Below, piece after piece: positions 56,883 through 64,000 of a DNA stretch of 64,000 nucleotides. A program made the translations under genes and the position numbers. Every line of letters begins with the position of its first letter. The first letter of the stretch is position 1. The stretch spans positions 496,001-560,000 of the forward strand of contig NZ_JAALLT010000003.1 in NCBI RefSeq assembly GCF_011059145.1. Reading direction: 5' to 3'. The DNA comes from Halalkalibaculum roseum (lineage in GTDB: Bacteria; Bacteroidota; Rhodothermia; Balneolales; Balneolaceae). The notes below the pieces were generated by a model that saw only the letters and a list, made by a program, of their open reading frames with translations, searched no databases and was not told the DNA's origin.

Positions 56883-57452
56883 CTACACATAGGCTCTTAG
56901 AAGAAAGAAAATCATCACTCCTGTCACAGAAACATAGAGCCACACTGGGAGCGTAAATTTTGAAACCTTGCGGTGAAGTTTGATCCTCTCTGAAAATGCC
57001 AGGTAGAAACTGGTTAAGATCATCGGAACAACAAGGGCCGACAATATGATATGGGATATTAGAATAAAGAAGTAGATCGGTCTGATAAGCCCCTGCCCGG
57101 GAAATGGCGTACTACCGTGGAAGTTATGGTAAATCACATAACTGATCAGGAACAATGTGGAAGTAAAAAATGCGGTCAGATTAAAACGCATATGACTCAT
57201 ATATTTGTCTTGCCTGATAGCACGATATCCGAAAATAAGTAAGACAGCGCTTGTACTATTTAGCAGGGCGTTCAGGGCGGGCAGACTGGTAATAATATTG
57301 GAACTGTAATCGCTTCCTCCCTTGTAGTAGATCAGCCATATTAGAAAGGCAAAAGCAATTCCGCTTATTAATATTATAACACCCAGTGCTTTGGGAAGGC
57401 TTATCTCTTTCAGCAAATCAATAGAGAACTGCTCGTCGTATTTTGTCTGCAT
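56883..57452 (-). CDS. DUF420 membrane protein (cytochrome oxidase-associated, YozB/CtaM-like)
   Basis: The 189-residue protein has five helices (near 19-40, 48-68, 82-104, 118-140 and 160-183). The motif ALNALLNSTSAVLLIFGY and HMRFNLTAFFTSTLFLISYVIYH with several His are typical of DUF420. Family members assist heme-copper oxidases. It lies divergent from the alternative complex III operon, whose cytochrome oxidase partner would be beyond the right edge. The role is inferred from family and neighbourhood. Confidence 0.88.
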   Translation of the reverse strand: MQTKYDEQFSIDLLKEISLPKALGVIILISGIAFAFLIWLIYYKGGSDYSSNIITSLPALNALLNSTSAVLLIFGYRAIRQDKYMSHMRFNLTAFFTSTLFLISYVIYHNFHGSTPFPGQGLIRPIYFFILISHIILSALVVPMILTSFYLAFSERIKLHRKVSKFTLPVWLYVSVTGVMIFFLLRAYV

Positions 57453-57803
57453 GTCGTAGAGTAATCGGTAAATTAAAGTAGCAATCGGTTCATGTGAAGA
57501 TAACGGTATTGACCCGGCATTAACTAAAATTTTTATCCCGGAGTTCTTAAATCATTCAGAAAATTGGAGACCTACCCGGCGGTATTGTATTAAAGTGTCA
57601 TACTGATCTGATCTTTATGGATTTATATTTAAGCCTAAGTACTGAGAATACAATCCGTTACCCAAGGCACAGCAGGCATGCCAAGTTTTCAGTAAAATTT
57701 GAAAATAAAATGGGCGATTAATTACGCATTTGACTCAAATAGATTATATCTTGGTCACTAATTTTATTTGAGCTCACGCTCGGTTGCCACTTAGCTATTT
57801 AGA
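57453..57803. other. Divergent gap upstream of the act operon, left part
   Basis: No open frame. ATTTGA-C-TCAAAT at 57728-57740 is a perfect short palindrome and may be an operator for one of the divergent genes. Nothing else could be supported. Confidence 0.35.
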
Positions 57804-57834
57804 TTTGGTATAAATATCCGATATCCTATTTTAA
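57804..57834 (+). promoter_or_regulatory. Candidate promoter of the alternative complex III operon
   Basis: TTTG at 57804-57807, 19 bases, then TATTTTAA at 57827-57834. The spacing is right and the -33 is perfect, but the -7 departs at two positions. The leader would be about 100 bases. Confidence 0.45.
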
Positions 57835-57937
57835 CGGGTTCTAAAAAAGCGTGAATTTATATACCTTCATGCCGTTCTAAATATGTGGCTGAAAGGACAA
57901 ATTGCATAATCAGCAACGACAAACTATTTAATACACT

Positions 57938-58585
57938 ATGGCTCAGATTTTTCCCAAATGGGCAAATGAAATACCCGGACGTATCTTACTTGGGCTTATC
58001 GTTTTTGCAACAGCTTTGGTAGCAGGAGTTTGGTACTATTTTTCCCCAGAATTTACTGACGTTGGTTATGCACCTACACAACCTATTGAATACAGCCACA
58101 GAATTCACGCAGGACAACTCGGGCTTGATTGCCAATATTGCCACACCAGCGTAGCCGAATCAAAGCAGGCCAATGTACCTCCTACTCAAACCTGTATGAA
58201 TTGTCACAGCCAGATTGATTCCCAGAGACCGGAAGAAGTTCAGAAAATCCGTGATAGCTGGGAATCCGGTGAAGCCATTGAGTGGGTGAGAGTCCATAAC
58301 TTACCGGATTATGCCTATTTCAATCATGCCGCTCATGTCAATGTGGGTGTCGGCTGCGAGTCATGCCACGGCCGCATAGATAGAATGGATGTTGTTTTCC
58401 AGAAAGAACCGCTGAGCATGAGCTGGTGCCTGGACTGCCACAGAAATCCCGAGCAGTACCTCAGGCCTGTCGATGAGGTCACTACCATGGGCTATCAGGT
58501 TGAAGATCAGATACAGAAAGGACGGGAACTGGTAGCAAAACATAACGTGAGTCCACCAACCTATTGCCAGGGTTGCCACTATTAA
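57938..58585 (+). CDS. actA: Alternative complex III subunit ActA, pentaheme cytochrome c
   Basis: The 215-residue protein has an N-terminal membrane anchor (LLGLIVFATALVAGVWYYF) and five CxxCH heme sites at 65-69, 86-90, 140-144, 164-168 and 210-214. In alternative complex III, ActA takes electrons from the quinol site and hands them toward cytochrome c. The gene order actA-B-C-D-E matches Rhodothermus marinus and other Bacteroidota. Heme maturation genes are not in the window. Confidence 0.95.
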   Translation: MAQIFPKWANEIPGRILLGLIVFATALVAGVWYYFSPEFTDVGYAPTQPIEYSHRIHAGQLGLDCQYCHTSVAESKQANVPPTQTCMNCHSQIDSQRPEEVQKIRDSWESGEAIEWVRVHNLPDYAYFNHAAHVNVGVGCESCHGRIDRMDVVFQKEPLSMSWCLDCHRNPEQYLRPVDEVTTMGYQVEDQIQKGRELVAKHNVSPPTYCQGCHY

Positions 58586-58629
58586 CATTGAATTTCTTTA
58601 GGAATTTAGAATTAACTGAATCGTAAAGC

Positions 58630-61600
58630 ATGAGCGACGAAGTAAAAAGTCCAAATTACTGGAAGAGCTTAAACGAGCTTGCAAATAATAAAGAGTATAA
58701 GAAGTTCGCTGAACGTGAATTTCCGGAGAATGCTACCGAGCTGGGAGACCAGGTTTCACGACGCAGCTTCCTTCGTGTCATGGGTGCTTCAATTGCACTT
58801 GCCGGATTTGCTTCATGCCGGCGCCCGGTACAAAAGATTTTACCATATACCCAGCAGCCTGAAGAGGTAACACCGGGTATACCTTTATATTATGCATCCG
58901 CCATGCCTTTTCAGGATGCGCTCACCGGTGTTGTCATTGAGAACCATGAAGGACGTCCGACCAAAGTTGAAGGTAACGAGATGCACCCGGCAAGCCTGGG
59001 TTCAAGCAGCAAGTTCAACCAGGCTTCCATGCTGCAGATGTACGATCCCGATCGTTCCCGATATGTAAGCAGAGATGGCGAGCGTACTTCTTTTGAGAAT
59101 TTTGTGAATTTCTGCAACGAACATTTTTCAAATACCGGCCGAAATATTGCATTTATTTCAGAGGCCAACTCTTCTCCTACCTACAACAGGATCAAGGAGC
59201 AAGCATTAAACAAGTTTTCGAATGCCCAATGGGTAACCTATGAGGCCTTCAGTGAAGATAATGCTCTTGAAGGAACGAATATCGCTTTCGGCGAAAGGCT
59301 ACGTACGGTAAATCACTTTGACCGGGCGGAAGTAATTGTCTCTTTTGATGATGATTTTCTGAACCCGGCCGCCAATAAAAATAGTGTTGAGGCAACACGA
59401 AGCTTTTCAGAAGCACGTAAAGTTACCTCAGAGGAAGACGATATGCTTCGTCTCTACTCTGTTGAAAGTACTTTTACGGTTACCGGTTCAAATGCCGACA
59501 ACCGTTTGAAGATTAAATCCAGTGAGATACCGCTGTTTATACATGCTCTTGCCTCTGAACTATCGGGAAGCGTAAGTGGACTTTCTGCTTTCAGCGGACA
59601 CAGCAATAAATTTTCAGACCATGAGTGGATACCGGTACTTGCAGAAGACCTATTAAATAATAGAGGCTCTTCTATACTTACCGTCGGCAGTGAGCATGCT
59701 GCTGAAGTACATGCTGCTGTAGCCGCAATCAATAATGCACTTGGCAATGCGGGCAACTCAGTGACATATCACAGTGTTTCCCATATAAATGACGGCAGCG
59801 ACAGGGAAGCCTTCCGAGATATTACCGAAAGTCTCAGTAATGGTGACATCGATACAGTTGTATTTATAGGTGCTAATCCTGTGTTTACGGCCCCATCCGA
59901 TCTGAATTTCAGCGAAGCACTTTCCAATGCTGAAACCACCATTCACCTTGGAGAATATACCGATGAAACAGCAAGTCAGTGCAACTGGCACGTAAATCGT
60001 GCGCACTATCTTGAAGCATGGGGCGACGGTTTTGATTACACCGGGACACGTTCCATCATTCAGCCGCAAATTGAACCGCTTTTTTCAGGCATAAGTGAAA
60101 TTGAATTCCTGAATGCAGTTACTACGGGAAGCAATGCCAAGGGATATGATCTGGTTCAAGAAACCTGGAGAGGTTATCACTCAACAAATTTTCAAAGCAA
60201 GTGGGAAAAGATACTGCATGACGGACTCGATGAGGCCGGCAGTGCTTTCCCCGCCCAATCCGTAAATATTTCCAGCGGATTCTCATCCAGAATGAGCCAA
60301 TTTATATCAAGCGAAGCTGAATCTAGCGGTACCGAATTGGTAATCCGTCCCGATTCTAAGTTGTTTGACGGGCGCTATGCCAACAACGGTTGGCTTCAGG
60401 AGCTTCCCGACCCAATGACCAAAGTCACCTGGGATAATGTAGCCCTGATGAGCAAAAATACTGCTGATCGACTGGGTGTTGAAGCCGCCGGGCTCGGTGT
60501 TGCCAATGTGGATGTATTGGCCATAACGGTAAACGGTACAACTATTGAAGTACCTGCCTGGGTTCAACCGGGACATGCCGATGACAGTATTACCATCACA
60601 GTAGGTTACGGCCGCGAAGGTATCGGAAAAGTGGCAAACGGCACCGGGGTTGATACCTATCCCCTCCGTTCTACCTCTACCATGCTTTACGCAACAGATA
60701 TTCAGGTAGAAAACACCGGAAAGAAATTTGAAATAGCTTGTACGCAGGATCATAACAGTATGGAGGGACGTTCCCTGCTGCGTTATGCCACCCTGCAGGA
60801 ATACCGTGACAACCCGGAATTCTCAAGCTATGACTCGGCTTATAACGCTGAATTGCCCGGAGAAGCGTATGCCGGCGAACAGGGAGCAGATCAACCGCTT
60901 TCTATTTTTGACGCCATTGATGAAGCCGATTATCCCGACTATGAACCGCAATGGGGAATGACCATTGATCTGAACTCCTGCATCGGCTGTGGTACCTGTA
61001 CCATCGCCTGTCAGGCAGAAAACAATATTCCGGTTATTGGTAAACGCGAAGTCAGCAACGGACGTGAGATGCACTGGATTCGTACCGACCGCTATTTTGA
61101 AGGCGATGTCGATGATCCAAAAGCACTTCACCAGCCGGTTCCCTGTATGCATTGCGAACTGGCTCCCTGCGAGCAGGTTTGCCCTGTTGCGGCAACTACA
61201 CACAGTGATGACGGTATGAACCAGATGACCTATAACAGGTGTATCGGTACCCGTTACTGCGCCAACAACTGCCCTTATAAAGTTCGAAGATTCAACTTCT
61301 TCAACTACACCAAAGAGTTTTTAACGACCGGCAGTGATCCTGAAGTCGTACAAATGGCGATGAATCCCGAAGTAACCGTACGTTTCCGAGGTGTTATGGA
61401 GAAATGTACCTTCTGCGTTCAGCGGGTTAATCGTGCGAAAATCAATAAGAAAATTGAGACCGACGGAGAAAGTTTAAAACCTGATGATGGTTCTGTGAAA
61501 ACCGCGTGCCAGCAGGCATGTCCGGCAGATGCCATCTATTTCGGTGACCTGACAGATCCGGAAAGCAAAGTGGTACAGACCAAGAAGAACAACCGCAACT

Positions 61601-61683
61601 ACCTGTTGCTGGAAGAGCTGAATACAAGGCCCAGAACTTCGTACCTTGCTAAACTTCGCAATCCAAATCCAAAATTGGCCTAA
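58630..61683 (+). CDS. actB: Alternative complex III iron-sulfur subunit ActB
   Basis: The 1017-residue periplasmic subunit is a fusion of a molybdopterin-oxidoreductase-like part lacking cofactor and a ferredoxin-like part. The Tat signal SRRSFLR (43-49) is followed by a hydrophobic stretch. The C-terminal third carries four Cys groups: CIGCGTCTIACQ, CMHCELAPCEQVC, CIGTRYCANNC and CTFCVQR with CQQAC. These bind three [4Fe-4S] and one [3Fe-4S] cluster in solved complexes. It starts 44 bases after actA. Confidence 0.95.
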   Translation: MSDEVKSPNYWKSLNELANNKEYKKFAEREFPENATELGDQVSRRSFLRVMGASIALAGFASCRRPVQKILPYTQQPEEVTPGIPLYYASAMPFQDALTGVVIENHEGRPTKVEGNEMHPASLGSSSKFNQASMLQMYDPDRSRYVSRDGERTSFENFVNFCNEHFSNTGRNIAFISEANSSPTYNRIKEQALNKFSNAQWVTYEAFSEDNALEGTNIAFGERLRTVNHFDRAEVIVSFDDDFLNPAANKNSVEATRSFSEARKVTSEEDDMLRLYSVESTFTVTGSNADNRLKIKSSEIPLFIHALASELSGSVSGLSAFSGHSNKFSDHEWIPVLAEDLLNNRGSSILTVGSEHAAEVHAAVAAINNALGNAGNSVTYHSVSHINDGSDREAFRDITESLSNGDIDTVVFIGANPVFTAPSDLNFSEALSNAETTIHLGEYTDETASQCNWHVNRAHYLEAWGDGFDYTGTRSIIQPQIEPLFSGISEIEFLNAVTTGSNAKGYDLVQETWRGYHSTNFQSKWEKILHDGLDEAGSAFPAQSVNISSGFSSRMSQFISSEAESSGTELVIRPDSKLFDGRYANNGWLQELPDPMTKVTWDNVALMSKNTADRLGVEAAGLGVANVDVLAITVNGTTIEVPAWVQPGHADDSITITVGYGREGIGKVANGTGVDTYPLRSTSTMLYATDIQVENTGKKFEIACTQDHNSMEGRSLLRYATLQEYRDNPEFSSYDSAYNAELPGEAYAGEQGADQPLSIFDAIDEADYPDYEPQWGMTIDLNSCIGCGTCTIACQAENNIPVIGKREVSNGREMHWIRTDRYFEGDVDDPKALHQPVPCMHCELAPCEQVCPVAATTHSDDGMNQMTYNRCIGTRYCANNCPYKVRRFNFFNYTKEFLTTGSDPEVVQMAMNPEVTVRFRGVMEKCTFCVQRVNRAKINKKIETDGESLKPDDGSVKTACQQACPADAIYFGDLTDPESKVVQTKKNNRNYLLLEELNTRPRTSYLAKLRNPNPKLA

Positions 61684-61701
61684 CTACCAACCGAATATAA
61701 G

Positions 61702-63132
61702 ATGAGTACAGATTATAAATACGTACCAGAGCCCGCATTAGTTAAAGGCGACCATACCTTCGGGAGTATTACGGATATCATTGCCAAAACACCGTTATCT
61801 CCCACCCCAAAGTTGTGGTACCTTGCTTTCGGCATCTCAAACTTATTGCTGATAACCTTGCTGGGTTCTGTGGGATACCTTATATGGGACGGTATCGGAA
61901 TTTGGGGATTGAATAACCCTGCAGGCTGGGGTTGGGCTATTATTAACTTTGTATGGTGGGTCGGTATCGGTCACGCCGGTACGTTGATTTCTGCTATTCT
62001 ATTCCTGTTCAGACAGGGCTGGCGTACTGCTATTAACCGTTTTGCAGAGGCCATGACCATTTTTGCCGTAATGTGTGCCGGTCTTTTCCCGGCTATTCAC
62101 GTCGGTCGTATCTGGGTTATCTACTGGGTATTCCCGGTTCCGAACTCCATGGCGGCCTGGCCTAACTTTAGCAGTCCGCTGCTTTGGGACGTTTTTGCGG
62201 TAAGTACCTACTTTACTGTTTCACTATTATTCTGGTATGTTGGTCTGGTTCCTGATTTCGCCACTTTGCGCGACAAGGCAAAGAGCAAAATTGCTAAGAT
62301 ATCTTACGGCATTGCCGCCCTAGGGTGGACGGGGAGCTTCAGAAACTGGTGGAATTACGAGAAGGCCTACATGATTCTGGCCGGTCTTGCCACTCCGCTG
62401 GTGCTTTCAGTTCACACTATTGTATCCTTTGACTTCGCGGTCTCCATGATTCCGGGCTGGCACAGTACCATTTTCCCGCCCTACTTCGTTGCCGGTGCTA
62501 TCTATTCCGGTTTTGCCATGGTATTGACCCTGATGATTATCGCAAGAAAGATTTATGGTCTGGAAGACATTATGAATATCGACATCATGGAGAAAATGAA
62601 TCTCGTGATGATGGTGACCGGAAACCTTGTAGCCTTTGCATACCTGATGGAAGGTTTTATCGCCTGGTATAGCGGTTATATTTATGAGCAGGGTATTTTC
62701 TGGTTATATGCAACCGGACCTTATGCCTGGGGCTTTTACATTCTGATGTTCTGCAACGTGGTAACACCGCAGTTCCTATGGTCAAAGAAAATTCGCAGAA
62801 ATGTAGCGCTCACTTTCGTGATTTCTATTATTGTTAACATCGGTATGTGGTTCGAACGCTTTATGATTGCTGTTGGATCACTGGCAACCGATTTCATGCC
62901 CTCTAACTGGGATTATTTCTCTCCCACTTTCTGGGATATCATTATTTACATCGGCACTTTCGGACTGTTCTTCACTTTCTTCCTGCTATTCCTGCGCTAC
63001 CTGCCAATGGTCGCAATTGCAGAGGTGAAAGGTGTGATGCCGCAAGCCGATCCGCACAACTACGATGAAGAGACCAAAGAATTTGTAAACACAAAAGCTG
63101 AACCTGCTGTCGTTGATCAGCAAACCGCTTAG
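61702..63132 (+). CDS. actC: Alternative complex III membrane subunit ActC (NrfD-like)
   Basis: This 476-residue polytopic protein has about ten helices (for example [20 protein letters not shown] and [19 protein letters not shown]). [14 protein letters not shown] and [15 protein letters not shown] are family landmarks. NrfD-like subunits hold the quinol site. It lies 18 bases after actB. Its end overlaps an upstream extension of the actD frame but not the probable actD start. Confidence 0.95.
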   Translation: MSTDYKYVPEPALVKGDHTFGSITDIIAKTPLSPTPKLWYLAFGISNLLLITLLGSVGYLIWDGIGIWGLNNPAGWGWAIINFVWWVGIGHAGTLISAILFLFRQGWRTAINRFAEAMTIFAVMCAGLFPAIHVGRIWVIYWVFPVPNSMAAWPNFSSPLLWDVFAVSTYFTVSLLFWYVGLVPDFATLRDKAKSKIAKISYGIAALGWTGSFRNWWNYEKAYMILAGLATPLVLSVHTIVSFDFAVSMIPGWHSTIFPPYFVAGAIYSGFAMVLTLMIIARKIYGLEDIMNIDIMEKMNLVMMVTGNLVAFAYLMEGFIAWYSGYIYEQGIFWLYATGPYAWGFYILMFCNVVTPQFLWSKKIRRNVALTFVISIIVNIGMWFERFMIAVGSLATDFMPSNWDYFSPTFWDIIIYIGTFGLFFTFFLLFLRYLPMVAIAEVKGVMPQADPHNYDEETKEFVNTKAEPAVVDQQTA

Positions 63133-63142
63133 TAAGAATACC

Positions 63143-63688
63143 ATGGAATCAAACGAAAAAAACATTCACGGCGTACTGGCTGAGTTCAGAAATCCAAAAG
63201 AACTCATTGATGCTGCATCAGCCGTAGAAAAATCAGGTTATAACAAGTACGATACTTATGCCCCCTTCCCCATTCACGGAATGGAAAAGGCGATGGGGAT
63301 TAAGGAATCTCCTTTGGGCTGGATTGTACTTGGCGGGGCTACAGTAGGGCTTGTAGGAGCAGTAGTGCTTATGGTTTGGGTGATGGCCTATGAGTATCCC
63401 ATGAATATTAGCGGCAAGCCCTTAATCAATATACCTATTTATGTACCGATTGCTTTTGAGCTGACTGTTTTACTTTCAGCTTTTGCTGCAGTATTCGGCA
63501 TGTTTAAGCTGAATAACCTGCCCAGACTCCACAATCCTTTATTTAATGTAGAACGCTTTAAGAAAGCTTCCGATGACGGATTCTTCATCTGCATCGAAGC
63601 TAAAGATGATTTGTTTTCTGAGGAAAAAGTTACATCACTTTTAAACGATGCCGGTGCAACACATATTGAAACGGTATATGATAAGTAA
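63143..63688 (+). CDS. actD: Alternative complex III subunit ActD (DUF3341)
   Basis: The 181-residue protein is a DUF3341 member with two central helices (WIVLGGATVGLVGAVVLMVW and IYVPIAFELTVLLSAFAAVF), a cytosolic N-terminal GVLAEFRNPKELIDAA fold and the motif PFPIHGMEKAMGI. I start at the ATG at 63143 (MESNEKN), 10 bases past the actC stop, rather than the in-frame ATG at 63113 inside actC. The function is structural. Confidence 0.92.
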   Translation: MESNEKNIHGVLAEFRNPKELIDAASAVEKSGYNKYDTYAPFPIHGMEKAMGIKESPLGWIVLGGATVGLVGAVVLMVWVMAYEYPMNISGKPLINIPIYVPIAFELTVLLSAFAAVFGMFKLNNLPRLHNPLFNVERFKKASDDGFFICIEAKDDLFSEEKVTSLLNDAGATHIETVYDK

Positions 63689-63817
63689 ACCCATTAATTA
63701 ATTCTTAAACTTTGCCTCTTAGATCCATTCATGTTTGATAAATTGGATGAAATGGAAAAAGGCAGAGGAAATGAACTTACTGAGGAGATCGACTCCAAAA
63801 TCACGAATAGAATACAA

Positions 63818-64000
63818 ATGACCAGTAGATTCTTTAAATCTTCGTTATTAGTAGCAATAACACTGCTTTTTATCTCCTGCCGCGGAGAAAAATTTGACCA
63901 CCAACCGGTCCATCCCAATATGAATATGGACCAACAGGAACGCTTCGAAGCACAGGAGCAAAACAGGTTCTTTGCTGACGGCAGAGGCATGCGTATGCCT
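63818..64000 (+). CDS. actE: Alternative complex III subunit ActE, 3' truncated by the window
   Basis: The frame is open to the end of the window. From the ATG at 63818 it gives a lipoprotein signal (SSLLVAITLLFISC, lipid Cys near residue 19) and the sequence HPNMNMDQQERFEAQEQNRFFADGRGMRMP, a pattern typical of the ActE monoheme cytochrome just before its CxxCH site. An upstream in-frame ATG at 63731 would add 29 residues that spoil the signal peptide. The heme motif itself lies outside the window. Confidence 0.85.
   Translation, partial: MTSRFFKSSLLVAITLLFISCRGEKFDHQPVHPNMNMDQQERFEAQEQNRFFADGRGMRMP

Noticed and set aside
63694-63990. Minus-strand frame at the right edge
   Set aside because: It is antisense to actE, whose lipoprotein signal and family tail are clear on the plus strand.

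Overview
The window looks like chromosomal DNA of a Balneolota/Bacteroidota-type bacterium (my inference: near Balneola, Gracilimonas or Fodinibius). The grounds are a Bacteroidota-style arginine operon with an N-acyl-ornithine carbamoyltransferase and a stand-alone GNAT acyltransferase, a five-transmembrane SdhC, alternative complex III (ActA-E) with menaquinone genes, a Bacteroidota omega-like RNA polymerase subunit, TTTG-N19-TAnnTTTG-like promoters with few Shine-Dalgarno sequences, and a bacillithiol-type YtxJ protein. I found no rRNA, tRNA, CRISPR array, phage gene or transposase.

Layout. 1-7828: a tightly packed, overlapping arginine operon on + (acyltransferase-argG-argC-argD-argF'-argB-argE-argH). 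7956-9209: a PLP enzyme of Cys/Met metabolism. 9282-12798: succinate dehydrogenase sdhCAB on -. 13134-18947: housekeeping genes on + (YigZ, cobalamin adenosyltransferase, GlmM, then YicC-gmk-omega-coaBC). 18949-21138: a multi-PAS histidine kinase. 21639-32345: an accessory, more AT-rich stretch with a TonB siderophore receptor, a PepSY reductase-like protein, a methyltransferase, a hybrid kinase/AraC regulator, several secreted proteins of unknown function, a likely small RNA and paired terminators. 32514-40936: GNAT, lipase, surE, panB, fabZ, menG, phosphatase and comF. 41133-50796: rodZ-ligA-pgpH-xerD-ggt-mtnA on +. 50843-53001: ytxJ, pfkA and a Sua5/YciO/YrdC protein on -. 53242-56517: a metal hydrolase and polyphosphate kinase. 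56883-64000: DUF420 protein, then the alternative complex III operon, which runs off the right edge inside actE. That last gene (63818 onward) is easily missed because it has no stop codon in the window.

How the genes work together. Succinate dehydrogenase reduces menaquinone (menG lies at 37977), and alternative complex III would oxidise it toward a terminal oxidase beyond the right edge. The 22-30 kb block looks like a ferric-siderophore uptake unit with a candidate metal-regulator palindrome. RodZ, LigA, PgpH and XerD join cell shape, DNA repair, c-di-AMP turnover and chromosome resolution.

The most unusual signal is not a gene. At least eight intergenic gaps carry arrays of seven-base units whose sequence changes along the array and from gap to gap, while the seven-base register is usually kept. 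Several arrays form inverted arms around a short core. They resemble in form, but not in sequence, the short tandem heptanucleotide repeats known from cyanobacteria. Other points of interest are a polyphosphate kinase carrying an extra N-terminal domain, a Gln at the acetyl/succinyl specificity position of the carbamoyltransferase, a CxxC motif in the YtxJ homologue, and a 21-bp-spaced direct repeat beside an AraC-type hybrid regulator.
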